DNA of 64,000 nt, from assembly GCA_902604055.1 (NCBI GenBank), contig CACKXA010000002.1, positions 34,711 through 98,710 of the forward strand. Reading direction: 5' to 3'. Position 1 is the stretch's first letter. Every line of letters begins with the position of its first letter. The position numbers were made by a program, and so were the translations under genes. The notes under the pieces were generated by a model that searched no databases, had not been told where the DNA came from, and saw nothing but the letters and a program-made list of their open reading frames with translations. Source of the stretch: an uncultured Pelagibacteraceae bacterium. GTDB lineage: Bacteria > Pseudomonadota > Alphaproteobacteria > Pelagibacterales > Pelagibacteraceae. Shown here piece after piece: positions 41,768-52,451 of the stretch.

Positions 41768-44116
41768 ATGTTTAGATTTTTAAATTTTTCCATAAAGTTT
41801 TTGATTATATTTTTAATAGCCTGTTTATTTTTTATATTTTCTACTTTTTGGTATTTTTCTATTGGATTGCCAGACTATAAAAAATTGTCTAATTACCAAC
41901 CTCCCATATCGAGCAGGGTATATTCAAGCGATGGAAAGTTAATAGCAGAATATGCTTTAGAAAAAAGATTATTTATTCCTTATGAGTCAATACCCAAAAA
42001 AGTAGTTAATTCTTTTCTATCTGCTGAAGATAAGAATTTTTTTAAACATCCGGGTGTAGATGCTAAAGGTATATTAAGGGCTCTTATCAAGAATTTAAAA
42101 AATATTAGTAATAACAAAAGATTAGAAGGAGCTTCTACTATTACTCAACAAGTCGCAAAAAATTTTTTATTAACTAATGAGGTTTCTATAAATAGAAAAA
42201 TTAAAGAGGCAATATTAGCATTTAGAATTGAACGAGCTTATTCAAAAAAAAGGATTCTAGAATTATACCTAAATCAAATATATTTAGGTCAAGGAACATA
42301 TGGAATAGCAGCAGCAAGTTTGGAGTACTTTGATAAATCAGTGAAGGATTTAGATTATACAGAGGCAGCTTTATTGGCAGCTTTACCAAAGGCACCTAGC
42401 AGATATGATCCATTCAAATATCCTGATGTTGCCAAGTTTAGAAGAAATCTTGTGATACAAAATTTAGAAGATAATAATTATATTTCTAAAGAACAACTAG
42501 AAAAATTTAAAGACTCAAAAATAAAACTTAAAAGGAGAAAGATCGAAATTTTAAATGAAGCCAATTCATATACAGAAGAAGTAAGAAGATCTATTAAAGA
42601 AAAATATGGATTTAAAAAGTTATATTCAGAAGGACTATCAATAAGAACTCCTTTAGATGTTAATTATCAATTACAAGCAATTATTTCACTTAGAAATGGA
42701 ATTGAAGCATATGATAGAAGACAAGGATGGAGAGGTCCAATAACAAATAAAATAACGAACCCAGGTTGGCAAAAAAAAATAAAAAACTTAAAAATTGATC
42801 CTACTTTAAACTGGGAGATAGCTGAAATTTTGGAAATCAATGAATTTGAAATAATTTTTAGAACTTTAAAAGGTTTAAAAAGTAATATCACTTTGAAAAA
42901 TTTAAAATGGGCTGTACCTGGAAAAAAAACTATTTCAAATAGATTTAATATTGGAGACATAATTTTTGTTAAAAATGAAAAAAAAATTTGGTTTTTAAAA
43001 CAGTATCCGAAAGTAAATGGCGGAATAGTAGTAATCGATCCATACTCTGGAGATGTGAAAGCTTTAGTTGGAGGTTTTAATTTTAAATCTAGCGAGTTCA
43101 ATAGAGTTACTCAAGCCAAGAGACAACCAGGCTCAGCCTTTAAACCAATTGTATATGCTGCTGCACTTGAAAATGGTTATTCTCCAAACTCTATAATTTT
43201 AGATGCTCCATTTGTTGAAAGTCAAGGAGTAGGTCTAAAAGATTGGAAGCCAGAAAATTATGGAAAAAAGTTTTATGGCCCAACAACTTTAAGAAAAGGT
43301 ATTGAGTATTCTAGAAATTTAATGACAGTTAGAATTGCTAAAACTTTAGGGTTAAGCAAAATTTTAGAATTATCAAACAAACTAGAAGTATATGAGGAAA
43401 TACCTGAGTTATTATCTGTTTCACTTGGTGCAGCTGAAACATCATTGTTAAATCTTACTTCTGCCTATGCTTCTTTTGTTAACGGAGGCATAAAGATTAA
43501 ACCTAATTTAATTAGCAGGATTCAAGATAGAAGAGGGAAAACAATATTTAAATTGGAAAATAAAAAATGCAAAGGTTGTGACAAATTTTTAAATGATTCA
43601 ACTGATTTACCCTCTTTCGAATACAAAAACGAAAGAGTGTTGAGCGAGGAAACTGCTTTTCAAATAACATCTATTTTAGCTGGTGCAGTTGAGAGAGGGA
43701 CTGGCAAAAAATTAAGGGATTTGAAAGTTCCATTGGCTGGAAAAACTGGAACAACTAATAAAAATTATGATGCTTGGTTTATAGGTTTTTCATCAAATCT
43801 TGTTATAGGTGTTTATGTAGGATTTGATAATCCAAAAACTTTAGGCAAATATGAGACAGGTTCTAAAGCTGCCTTACCAATTTTTAAAGAATTTATAAAA
43901 AGATCTTTATATAAAGAGGATTTTAAAGAATTTAAGATACCTAATGGAATTTATCTTACATCCTTAAACTATGATACTGGATTGAAAGCTTCATTAGGGA
44001 GTAAAAATACAATTATTGAAGCACTTAAAGCTAAAGATATTAACAATATAGATAATAACAAATTAATTTTAACAAATAGTTATGATAACCTGATTATGTA
44101 TAGACAGTTTTATTAA
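41768..44116 (+). CDS. mrcA: penicillin-binding protein 1A (transglycosylase/transpeptidase)
   Basis: EDKNFFKHPGVDAKGI, GASTITQQVAKNFLLT, RQPGSAFKPIVYAAAL, AGKTGTTNKNYDAWFIGF. Confidence 0.95.
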   Translation: MFRFLNFSIKFLIIFLIACLFFIFSTFWYFSIGLPDYKKLSNYQPPISSRVYSSDGKLIAEYALEKRLFIPYESIPKKVVNSFLSAEDKNFFKHPGVDAKGILRALIKNLKNISNNKRLEGASTITQQVAKNFLLTNEVSINRKIKEAILAFRIERAYSKKRILELYLNQIYLGQGTYGIAAASLEYFDKSVKDLDYTEAALLAALPKAPSRYDPFKYPDVAKFRRNLVIQNLEDNNYISKEQLEKFKDSKIKLKRRKIEILNEANSYTEEVRRSIKEKYGFKKLYSEGLSIRTPLDVNYQLQAIISLRNGIEAYDRRQGWRGPITNKITNPGWQKKIKNLKIDPTLNWEIAEILEINEFEIIFRTLKGLKSNITLKNLKWAVPGKKTISNRFNIGDIIFVKNEKKIWFLKQYPKVNGGIVVIDPYSGDVKALVGGFNFKSSEFNRVTQAKRQPGSAFKPIVYAAALENGYSPNSIILDAPFVESQGVGLKDWKPENYGKKFYGPTTLRKGIEYSRNLMTVRIAKTLGLSKILELSNKLEVYEEIPELLSVSLGAAETSLLNLTSAYASFVNGGIKIKPNLISRIQDRRGKTIFKLENKKCKGCDKFLNDSTDLPSFEYKNERVLSEETAFQITSILAGAVERGTGKKLRDLKVPLAGKTGTTNKNYDAWFIGFSSNLVIGVYVGFDNPKTLGKYETGSKAALPIFKEFIKRSLYKEDFKEFKIPNGIYLTSLNYDTGLKASLGSKNTIIEALKAKDINNIDNNKLILTNSYDNLIMYRQFY

Positions 44117-45205
44117 TGCAAAATTTTGAAAACAAAATAATTAAAGTAGAAAAAACTCTGAAGAACATCAGGGGGTATCTTTGAAAGCAATGATATAAAT
44201 TTAAAATTAAAAGAAATCGAAAAAACACTTCTCGATCAGAATTTTTGGAAAAATAAAAATAAGGTCAAAAAAACTGTCAAAGAAAAAAAAATATACGAAG
44301 ATATTTTAAACTCATTTAAAGAGTCAGCTGATGAGACTAATAATCTTAAAGATTTATATAATTTAGCAGTTGAAGAAAAGAATGAAGAAATTCTTGAAGA
44401 TTGTGATTCTAAAATTGAACAATTATATAAAAAGATTAAAAACACAGAAATAAGTTGTTTTCTTTCAGGCGAAAACGATAACTATAATATTTATTTAGAA
44501 ATACATGCAGGAGCTGGCGGAACAGAAAGTCAAGATTGGGCTGATATGTTGAGAAGAATGTATTTAAAGTGGTTTGATAAAAAAAAATTTAAATATGAAA
44601 TAATAAGTGAACATAAAGGAGAAGAGGCCGGAATAAAGTCATCAACTTTAAAAGTTGATGGAAATTATTTATATGGATTAATGAAAGCCGAGTCAGGAGT
44701 ACACAGATTAGTCAGAATATCTCCTTTTGATAGTGGAGCCAGAAGACACACTAGCTTTGCAAGCATTTGGGTATATCCTGCCGTAGATGATGATATTAAC
44801 ATTAAAATCGATGATAAAGATTTAAGAATTGACACCTACAGATCTAGCGGTGCAGGTGGTCAGCATGTTAACACAACAGATAGCGCTGTTAGAATAACAC
44901 ATCTTCCAACTAAAATAGTTGTACAATGTCAGAATGAAAGGTCCCAGCATAAAAATAAAGAAACTTGTTATAAAATGCTTAAAGCAAAACTTTATGAGCA
45001 TGAGATGCTTAAAAGAGAGAAAGAAAATCAAAAAGAAGTAAGCTCTAAAACCGATATAGGGTGGGGACATCAAATAAGATCTTATGTTTTGCAACCATAC
45101 CAACTTGTAAAAGATTTGAGACATAAAATTGAGAGCACGAATCCAAATGATGTTTTAAATGGAAATATCGACCAATTCATTGAAGCAGGGATAATCAATA
45201 AATAA
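44116..45205 (+). CDS. prfB: peptide chain release factor 2, expressed by programmed +1 frameshift (44116..44181 joined to 44183..45205)
   Basis: Frame 0 ATG CAA AAT ... ATC AGG GGG TAT CTT TGA (TGA 44182-44184); +1 frame continues CTT GAA AGC AAT GAT ... into the listed ORF 44546..45205 with IEIHAGAGGTESQDWA and SSGAGGQHVNTTDSAVRITH. Confidence 0.96.
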
Positions 45206-47397
45206 TGAGAAAAGTAATTTTCACTATAAGTATAATATTTATTACCTTCGTTATCCTAATAATTTCAATATTATCAACCGTTGGTTATGAGACGAATAAA
45301 TTTAATAATTTTATAGAAAATAAAATTTCAGAAAATAACAAAAGCGTAAATTTAAAATTAGAAAAGATAAAATTCAAATTCGATATAAAAAAATTTAATT
45401 TATTTTTAGGAACAAAAACACCATCTTTAAAATATAAAAATCAAAATATATCAATTAATAGTATAAAAGTTTATTTAGACTTCGTTTCATTGATCACTTC
45501 AAAACCAAAAATTAATAAAGTTAACATTCTATCCAAAGAGATAAATTTAGATCAATTAAAAAATGTTCTTAAAAAAACTAAACCATCTACTTTGAATAGT
45601 TATATTATTAATCAAGTAAATGCAGGTGAATTTATTTTTAACCTAGAGCTATATTTTGATGAAGACTTAAAAATTAATAATTATATCACTAAAGGAGAAG
45701 TTAGAGACATGAATACTAACATAACTAAAGATTTAATTATAAAAAAAATAAACTTCAATTTTTTTGCAGATCAATCAGATATTCTTGTTAAAAATATTAA
45801 AGCCCAAATGAATGGGGTTGTGATAAAAGAAGGTAATTTCCAAATTCAAAAAAATAAAGAAATAAATCTAAAGTCTGATTTTAAAACAGAAATTAAGCTT
45901 AATAACAAAAATTCAGCGAAGTATTTATCCTTTTTTAAAAAAAACTTTTTTGTTGAGGAAGAAGTTAATTTAAACACTAGTTTAGATAATATATTGAATA
46001 TTACTTTCGATGAGACATTTAAGATAAAAAACTACACCTTAAATAGCAAAGGAGATTTAAAAAATTTGATTTTAAAACTAAAAAAATCAATTCAAAACCC
46101 TTTCTTAAAAAATAAAATAGAAAATATACATTTTAAGAATACAAATTATAAAATACGCTATGACTCTAATAAAAAAAATAATTTTTCTGTGTCTGGAAAT
46201 TACAGTTTAAATAATCAAAATTATCAAAAATTTCAATTTAAAAATAATTTCACAGATAAAATAAATAAAATTGATCTCAATCTAGATCTTTTTGAACAAC
46301 TGAATATTGATTTTATAAATTACGAAAAAATAGAAAGCGATTTAGCAAAAATTAATTTGAATATTATAGCTGAAAAAGATTTTATACATATTAAAAAATT
46401 TAATTTTAAGGAAAATAAAAATTTATTTTCAATTGAAAATCTTAAATTAAGAAAAGAAAATCTTATTTCTCTAGGTCAAATTAAAGTTAAAACGTATAAA
46501 AAAAATGATTTAAAAAATGACCTTACAGTTGAATTTGGAAAAAAAGTGAAAATTTATGGTACTAGTTTCGATGCAAAAAACTTAGGAAAATATTTTAACA
46601 ATAAATCAAATAACAAACTTTTAGATAAAATTAACAAAAATATTGATATTGATATAAAAAATATTGATACCCCCTTATCAAAAAAACTAAAGAACTTTAA
46701 ATTGATTGGAATTATCGAAAAAGGAAAATTTGTTAAGATTTCATCTAAAGGTGACTTTGGTAACGACAAATATTTAGACATAACCATGAAAAATGATGAA
46801 AAGAGTAATAAAAAATACTTAGAAATTTATTCTGATTTTCCCCAACCTTTACTTGCTGAATATCCTTTTTTTAAAGGCTTAATGGAAGGCAATTTAACGT
46901 TTTCATCTATAATAGATGTTTCTCAATCCTCATCAAAACTGTTAATTGAAGATTTTAAAGTTATCAATGCACCAGGCATGGTTAAACTTTTATCTTTAGC
47001 AGATTTTGGAGGATTAGCAGATCTGGCAGAAGGCGAAGGTTTGTCTTTTGAAAGACTAGAAATTAAAATGAGTAAAAATGATAAACTACTAACTATAGAT
47101 GAATTGTTTGCTGTTGGTCCCAGTATATCAGTTCTTATGGATGGATACAGTGAAGTAGGTGGTTTAGTAAGTTTAAGAGGAACGTTAGTTCCGGCAAAAA
47201 ATTTAAATAAGTTTTTGTCTAAAATTCCAGTGATTGGAGATATAATTATTCCAAAAGAAGTTGGAGAGGGTTTATTTGGTGTTAGTTTTAAAATGAAAGG
47301 TAATCCTGGTAAGATTAAAACAACCATTAATCCAATTAAAACCTTAACCCCACGTTTTATAACAAAAGCATTAGAAAAATCAAAAAAATCTAAATAA
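45205..47397 (+). CDS. AsmA-like/DUF3971-type large envelope protein
   Basis: N-terminal TM then long beta-rich sequence; C-terminal AsmA-like block (MVKLLSLADFGGLADLAEGEGLSFERLEIKM...GLVSLRGTLVPAKNLNKFLSKIPVIGDII). Confidence 0.75.
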   Translation: MRKVIFTISIIFITFVILIISILSTVGYETNKFNNFIENKISENNKSVNLKLEKIKFKFDIKKFNLFLGTKTPSLKYKNQNISINSIKVYLDFVSLITSKPKINKVNILSKEINLDQLKNVLKKTKPSTLNSYIINQVNAGEFIFNLELYFDEDLKINNYITKGEVRDMNTNITKDLIIKKINFNFFADQSDILVKNIKAQMNGVVIKEGNFQIQKNKEINLKSDFKTEIKLNNKNSAKYLSFFKKNFFVEEEVNLNTSLDNILNITFDETFKIKNYTLNSKGDLKNLILKLKKSIQNPFLKNKIENIHFKNTNYKIRYDSNKKNNFSVSGNYSLNNQNYQKFQFKNNFTDKINKIDLNLDLFEQLNIDFINYEKIESDLAKINLNIIAEKDFIHIKKFNFKENKNLFSIENLKLRKENLISLGQIKVKTYKKNDLKNDLTVEFGKKVKIYGTSFDAKNLGKYFNNKSNNKLLDKINKNIDIDIKNIDTPLSKKLKNFKLIGIIEKGKFVKISSKGDFGNDKYLDITMKNDEKSNKKYLEIYSDFPQPLLAEYPFFKGLMEGNLTFSSIIDVSQSSSKLLIEDFKVINAPGMVKLLSLADFGGLADLAEGEGLSFERLEIKMSKNDKLLTIDELFAVGPSISVLMDGYSEVGGLVSLRGTLVPAKNLNKFLSKIPVIGDIIIPKEVGEGLFGVSFKMKGNPGKIKTTINPIKTLTPRFITKALEKSKKSK

Positions 47398-48631
47398 TTT
47401 TAATTAGATAGTGCTTTTTTTTACCAAAAGAAATCTTTAAAACTTTTTGATCACTAAAATCACTTAGTTGAACTATTTTATTTTCTTCTAATAAGATTTC
47501 ATTATTCATTTTCAGAGCACTACTTTTAATTGCTCTTCTAACATCACTTTTTGAAGACATAATTTTGTTATCAGATAATAGGTCTAATATCTTAATTCCA
47601 TTCTCTAGGTCATTCTTTTTTATTTTAATTTCTGGAAGATCTGTTCCCGACCCCCCTGACTCAAAAGTTTCTTTTGCAGTTTTTTCAGCTTTTTTGGAAG
47701 CTATTTCACCATGTAGTATTTTAGTTGCCTCATTAGCTAAAAGAATTTTCAATTTATTTATATTTTTTTCATTAACAACTAATTGCTCGATCCTTTCTGA
47801 TTTTATTTCAGTAAAAAAATATAAAAATTTTTTAACATCTCTATCATCTGTATTTCTCCAAAATTGCCAATAATCATAAGATGAAAATAAGTTTTCATTT
47901 AACCAGATAGCACCTTTCTCAGTTTTGCCCATTTTTGCGCCAGAGGCTAAAGTAATAAGTTGTGTTGTTAGACCAAAAGAATCTTTTTTTAACATTCTTC
48001 TAATAAGATCAACCCCATTAACAATATTACCCCACTGATCAGAACCACCGATTTGTAAAATACATTTTTTATCTTTGTAAAGTTTATAGAAATCATACGC
48101 TTGTAAAATCATATAATTAAATTCCATATAACTTAATGATTGTTCCCTATCTAATCTCAGTTTTACACTATCAAAAGTTAACATTTTGTTTAATGTGAAT
48201 TGAGAACCTATATTTCTTAAAAAATCTATGTAATTTAATTTTGAAAGCCAGTCATAATTATTAACAAAAATAGGTTTAGTTTTTTTATTTTTTGTATCAA
48301 GAATTTTTAAAAAAACTTTTTTTATATTTTTTATATTTTCGGAAATTTCTTTTTGTTTTAAAATCTTTCTGGTTGAGTCTTTTCCAGACGGATCCCCTAT
48401 TAGTGTAGTACCTCCCCCCATCAACACTATGGGTCGATGGCCATGTTTTTGCATAAGTCTTAAAATCATTATTTGCAGCAAACTTCCTACGTGCAAGCTA
48501 CTTGCTGTACAGTCAAAACCAATATAAGCATTTATCTTTTGCTTATTGCAAATTTCATCTAATCCATCTAAATCTGTACAATGATTTAAATACCCACGTT
48601 TTTGGAGCTCATTTAAAAAAGCATTTTTCAT
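47390..48631 (-). CDS. tyrS: tyrosyl-tRNA synthetase
   Basis: IGFDCTASSLHVGSLLQIM, GGSDQWGNIVNGVDLIRR, SGAKMGKTEKGAIWL; start at Met 48631 (MKNAFLNELQKRGYL) rather than 48793. Confidence 0.95.
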   Translation of the reverse strand: MKNAFLNELQKRGYLNHCTDLDGLDEICNKQKINAYIGFDCTASSLHVGSLLQIMILRLMQKHGHRPIVLMGGGTTLIGDPSGKDSTRKILKQKEISENIKNIKKVFLKILDTKNKKTKPIFVNNYDWLSKLNYIDFLRNIGSQFTLNKMLTFDSVKLRLDREQSLSYMEFNYMILQAYDFYKLYKDKKCILQIGGSDQWGNIVNGVDLIRRMLKKDSFGLTTQLITLASGAKMGKTEKGAIWLNENLFSSYDYWQFWRNTDDRDVKKFLYFFTEIKSERIEQLVVNEKNINKLKILLANEATKILHGEIASKKAEKTAKETFESGGSGTDLPEIKIKKNDLENGIKILDLLSDNKIMSSKSDVRRAIKSSALKMNNEILLEENKIVQLSDFSDQKVLKISFGKKKHYLIKII

Positions 48632-48686
48632 AGAACAATTCGTGTAATTAACTATTATACAAAAATTATTATAAATAAATAAAAAT

Positions 48687-49808
48687 ATGATGAAAGAATA
48701 CACATCTTTAGGCTTAATGAGTGGTACTTCTGGAGATGGGGTAGATGCATCACTAATAATATCTGATGGAGAAACAAAATATGAAGTAATCAAGGAAAAG
48801 TATTTTGAGTATGATCAAGAAATTTATAGAGAGATTCATAAGGTAAAAGAAAAAATTCAGAACCCAAAAGATTTAGAAAAATTTATTACGGAGATTAAAG
48901 AAATTGAGAGAAAAATCACTTTATTTCATGCAAAAGTTATTAAAGAAGTAGAAGCTGAAAAGATAGATTTGATAGGTTTTCACGGTCAAACTATTTTTCA
49001 TAGTCCTAAAGATAAAATTTCTAAACAACTAGGTGACGGCATGTTGCTATCTCAACTTACAAAACAAAAAATAGTTTGTAATTTTAGAAGTAATGACATT
49101 AAAAATGGCGGAGAGGGTGCACCTCTAACACCAATCTTTCATTTACTTATTGCAAAACAATATGAATTAGATTTACCAGTTTGTATTCTTAATATCGGGG
49201 GTATATCAAATGTAACTTTTATTACAGAACCTATAAATAAATTAAGTTTAATAAGTAAAGATACTGGACCAGGAAATTGTTTGATAGATAAATGGTTAAG
49301 AAAAAATTCCAAAAAGAAATTTGATGAAGATGGTCAGTTAGCTGCAAGAGGAAATATTAATGAAATTATACTTGAGCAAGCTCAAGAATTATTTTCACAT
49401 CGAAAAAATCAAAAAAATTTATCATTTGATACTGAGGACTTTGATATTTCTTTTGCCAGAGGTTTGTCTCTTGAAGATGGAGCCGCAACATTAACCAAAT
49501 TTACTTCTAAAATTATTAGCTCTTCTTTACTGCAGATCTGCTCTACAAAAACTTCATCACCGATTAAAGTGATAGTATGTGGAGGAGGCAGAAAAAACTT
49601 GACTATGATTGATCAAATAAAAAAAGATATTTCAAAAAAATTGACTATAAAAAATATTGATGACTATAAAATTAATGGTGACTTTATAGAATCCCAGGCA
49701 TTTGCTTTCTTAGCTATTAGAGCACATCTTGGATTGCCAAATTCTTTCCCTAAAACTACTGGATGTACAAAGCCAAGTGTTGGTGGCGATATTATAAACT
49801 TTAAATAA
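48687..49808 (+). CDS. anmK: anhydro-N-acetylmuramic acid kinase
   Basis: GLMSGTSGDGVDASLI, DLIGFHGQTIFHSP, ILNIGGISNVTFI, KDTGPGNCLID, VCGGGRKNLTM. Confidence 0.93.
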   Translation: MMKEYTSLGLMSGTSGDGVDASLIISDGETKYEVIKEKYFEYDQEIYREIHKVKEKIQNPKDLEKFITEIKEIERKITLFHAKVIKEVEAEKIDLIGFHGQTIFHSPKDKISKQLGDGMLLSQLTKQKIVCNFRSNDIKNGGEGAPLTPIFHLLIAKQYELDLPVCILNIGGISNVTFITEPINKLSLISKDTGPGNCLIDKWLRKNSKKKFDEDGQLAARGNINEIILEQAQELFSHRKNQKNLSFDTEDFDISFARGLSLEDGAATLTKFTSKIISSSLLQICSTKTSSPIKVIVCGGGRKNLTMIDQIKKDISKKLTIKNIDDYKINGDFIESQAFAFLAIRAHLGLPNSFPKTTGCTKPSVGGDIINFK

Positions 49809-50457
49809 GAGCAGTTTTTTCTTTAATATATTTTTCAATTTCAACAGTTAGCTCTTTTTCTTTATTTTTAAAAAAATGATTTGAGCTTTTTATCTTTGAG
49901 AAAATTACCTCTACACCTTTTTGATGTTTAATTCTGTTATCCAATTCGATTATACTTTCCTTAGTAACTAGCTCATCGTTGTCACTATATATAACTTGGC
50001 CAGACGTAGGACATGGTGCTAAAAAAGAGAAATCATAAACGTTTGGTTGCGGAGATAAAGCAATAAAATTATTAACTTCTGGTCTTCTCATAATAAGTTG
50101 CATACATATTAGAGAACCAAATGAAAATCCTGAAACCCAACATTGACTATAGTCTAAATTTTGCCTTTCTATCCAGTCTAAAGCTGCTGCAGCATCTGAT
50201 AACTCTCCTTGTCCGTTATCAAAAATTCCATCACTTTTTCCTACACCTCTAAAATTTACCTTGATAACTGAGAATCCATTTTCTAAAAAAACATTGTACA
50301 TTAGTTGCACAATCCGATTATTCATTGTTCCACCGTATTGAGGGTGAGGATGTAAAACAATTGCAACGGGTGAACCAAATTTCGGATTCTTATAATACTT
50401 TGCTTCTAGTCTCCCAGCTGGTCCTGGTATAAAAATTTCTAAACTTTTTGGTTTCAT
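49801..50457 (-). CDS. alpha/beta hydrolase family protein
   Basis: VAIVLHPHPQYGGTMNNRIVQ, VNFRGVGKSDG, VSGFSFGSLICMQ. Confidence 0.85.
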   Translation of the reverse strand: MKPKSLEIFIPGPAGRLEAKYYKNPKFGSPVAIVLHPHPQYGGTMNNRIVQLMYNVFLENGFSVIKVNFRGVGKSDGIFDNGQGELSDAAAALDWIERQNLDYSQCWVSGFSFGSLICMQLIMRRPEVNNFIALSPQPNVYDFSFLAPCPTSGQVIYSDNDELVTKESIIELDNRIKHQKGVEVIFSKIKSSNHFFKNKEKELTVEIEKYIKEKTALI

Positions 50458-50532
50458 TCTTAGTAATGATTATTATTTACAAAAAAAAGATAAACTTTAT
50501 AACATGTTTTCCTGCGTCAAATAAAATTTTTT

Positions 50533-50557
50533 AATTCCGAGTGTTACACTAGGAATT
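50533..50557. promoter_or_regulatory. 25-bp near-perfect palindrome, candidate IscR-type operator upstream of iscR-suf
   Basis: AATTCC-G-AGTGT-T-ACACT-A-GGAATT; 11 of 12 symmetric pairs match; about 32 bp upstream of the iscR ATG and just upstream of a TAGAAT -10-like hexamer (50562-50567). Confidence 0.6.
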
Positions 50558-50589
50558 GACTTAGAATTATTGTATTACAACATTAATTT

Positions 50590-51012
50590 ATGAAACTAAC
50601 TTCTAAAGGAAGATACGCTGTAATGGCTATGGCTGATTTGGCCTCAAATACAAGGAGTGGCCCAATAAGCTTGTCCGAAATATCTCTTAGGCAAAACATT
50701 TCATTAGCCTATCTAGAACAAATTTTTATTAAATTGAAAAATAACAAATTAGTAAAAAGTTCTAGAGGTGCTTCAGGCGGGTATATTTTAGACAAACCGG
50801 CATCAGAAATAAAAATTTCTAATATAATTTTTGCAGTAGATGAAGAGGTAAAAGTTTTAAGTTGTAACAAAAATTCAAAAAAAGGTTGCAACAATAAATC
50901 TAACAAATGTATAACTCATAATTTATGGGACCAATTAGATCGTCATATTCACGGATTTTTTGAAAAAGTAAAATTACAAGATCTTGTTAAGCAGAATTCA
51001 CACCAAAGATAA
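50590..51012 (+). CDS. iscR: Rrf2-family Fe-S regulator, IscR-like
   Basis: [42 protein letters not shown]; Cys cluster C-x7-C-x6-C-x2-H; first gene of SUF cluster. Confidence 0.88.
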   Translation: MKLTSKGRYAVMAMADLASNTRSGPISLSEISLRQNISLAYLEQIFIKLKNNKLVKSSRGASGGYILDKPASEIKISNIIFAVDEEVKVLSCNKNSKKGCNNKSNKCITHNLWDQLDRHIHGFFEKVKLQDLVKQNSHQR

Positions 51013-51014
51013 TT

Positions 51015-52451
51015 ATGAGTAATCAAAATATAAATAAAACCAAAGAATACAAATACGGATTTTCCACTGATATTGAAAGCATTAAAGCTCCAAAAGGATT
51101 GTCAGAAAATACGATTAAGTTTATTTCAGAAATAAAAAAGGAGCCTAAATGGATGCTTGAATGGAGGTTAAAAGCATATAAAAGATTAAAAGCATCTAAA
51201 GAGCCTGATTGGCAAAAACCAAAATTTCCTAAAATAGATTATCAAAACTTGTATTATTATTCAGCTCCAAAGAGTATTAAGGATAAACCTAAAAGCTTAG
51301 ATGAAGTTGATCCTAAACTTATTGAAACATATCAGAAACTTGGAATTCCATTAAATGAGCAAAAAAAATTAAGTGGAGTTGCCGTTGACGCTGTATTTGA
51401 CTCAGTATCGGTAGCAACTACTTATAAAGAAGAATTGACGAAGAAAGGTATAATTTTTTGTCCAATATCAGAGGCAATACAAAAACATCCCGAACTAGTA
51501 AAAAAATATCTTGGATCTGTTATTCCTATTTCTGACCATTACTTCGCAACTTTAAATTCTGCAGTCTTTACAGATGGATCTTTTGTTTACATTCCTCCAA
51601 ACACAAAATGTCCTATGGAGCTATCGACTTATTTTAGAATTAATTCTTCAGAAACAGGTCAATTTGAAAGAACTTTAATAATCGCTGATAAAGGAAGTTA
51701 TGTAAGTTATTTGGAGGGATGTACCGCTCCTATGAGAGATGAAAATCAATTACATGCAGCTAATGTCGAGCTTATAGCTTTAGATGACGCTGAAATAAAG
51801 TATTCAACCGTACAAAACTGGTATCCAGGAGACGAAAATGGAAAAGGTGGAATATACAACTTTGTGACAAAACGAGGAGCATGTAGAGGAAAAAATTCAA
51901 AAATTTCATGGACTCAAGTTGAAACAGGTTCAGCTATAACATGGAAATATCCAAGCTGCATTTTACAAGGAGATAATTCGGTTGGTGAGTTTTATTCAAT
52001 AGCGATAACCAATAATCATCAAAAAGCCGACACAGGAACTAAAATGATACATCTTGGAAAAAATACAAAAAGTAAAATTATTTCAAAAGGAATATCAGCT
52101 GGAAAAGCTGACAACACTTATAGGGGGCTGGTTGATATTGGAAGAAAAGCCTCAAACTCAAGAAATTATACTCAATGTGACTCTTTATTAATGGGAAATA
52201 AATGCGGAGCACATACGATTCCGTATATGAAAAATAAAAATTCATCTTCAACTATTGAACATGAGGCTACTACATCAAAAATAAACGATGAACAATTGTT
52301 TTATTGTAATCAAAGAGGACTCAACCAGGAGGAGGCAGTCAGTTTGATTGTAAACGGTTTTTGTAAAGATGTATTACAGCAATTGCCAATGGAATTTGCA
52401 GTTGAGGCTCAAAAATTAGTAGGAATTAGTTTAGAAGGAAGCGTTGGATAA
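51015..52451 (+). CDS. sufB: Fe-S cluster assembly scaffold SufB
   Basis: [56 protein letters not shown]. Confidence 0.97.
   Translation: MSNQNINKTKEYKYGFSTDIESIKAPKGLSENTIKFISEIKKEPKWMLEWRLKAYKRLKASKEPDWQKPKFPKIDYQNLYYYSAPKSIKDKPKSLDEVDPKLIETYQKLGIPLNEQKKLSGVAVDAVFDSVSVATTYKEELTKKGIIFCPISEAIQKHPELVKKYLGSVIPISDHYFATLNSAVFTDGSFVYIPPNTKCPMELSTYFRINSSETGQFERTLIIADKGSYVSYLEGCTAPMRDENQLHAANVELIALDDAEIKYSTVQNWYPGDENGKGGIYNFVTKRGACRGKNSKISWTQVETGSAITWKYPSCILQGDNSVGEFYSIAITNNHQKADTGTKMIHLGKNTKSKIISKGISAGKADNTYRGLVDIGRKASNSRNYTQCDSLLMGNKCGAHTIPYMKNKNSSSTIEHEATTSKINDEQLFYCNQRGLNQEEAVSLIVNGFCKDVLQQLPMEFAVEAQKLVGISLEGSVG

Noticed and set aside
42667-43101. 144-aa minus-strand ORF antisense to mrcA
   Set aside because: Hydrophobic nonsense translation complementary to a conserved coding sequence; no independent evidence.
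46923-47327. 134-aa minus-strand ORF inside the AsmA-like gene
   Set aside because: Antisense to the conserved C-terminal block of the AsmA-like protein; composition consistent with chance open frame.
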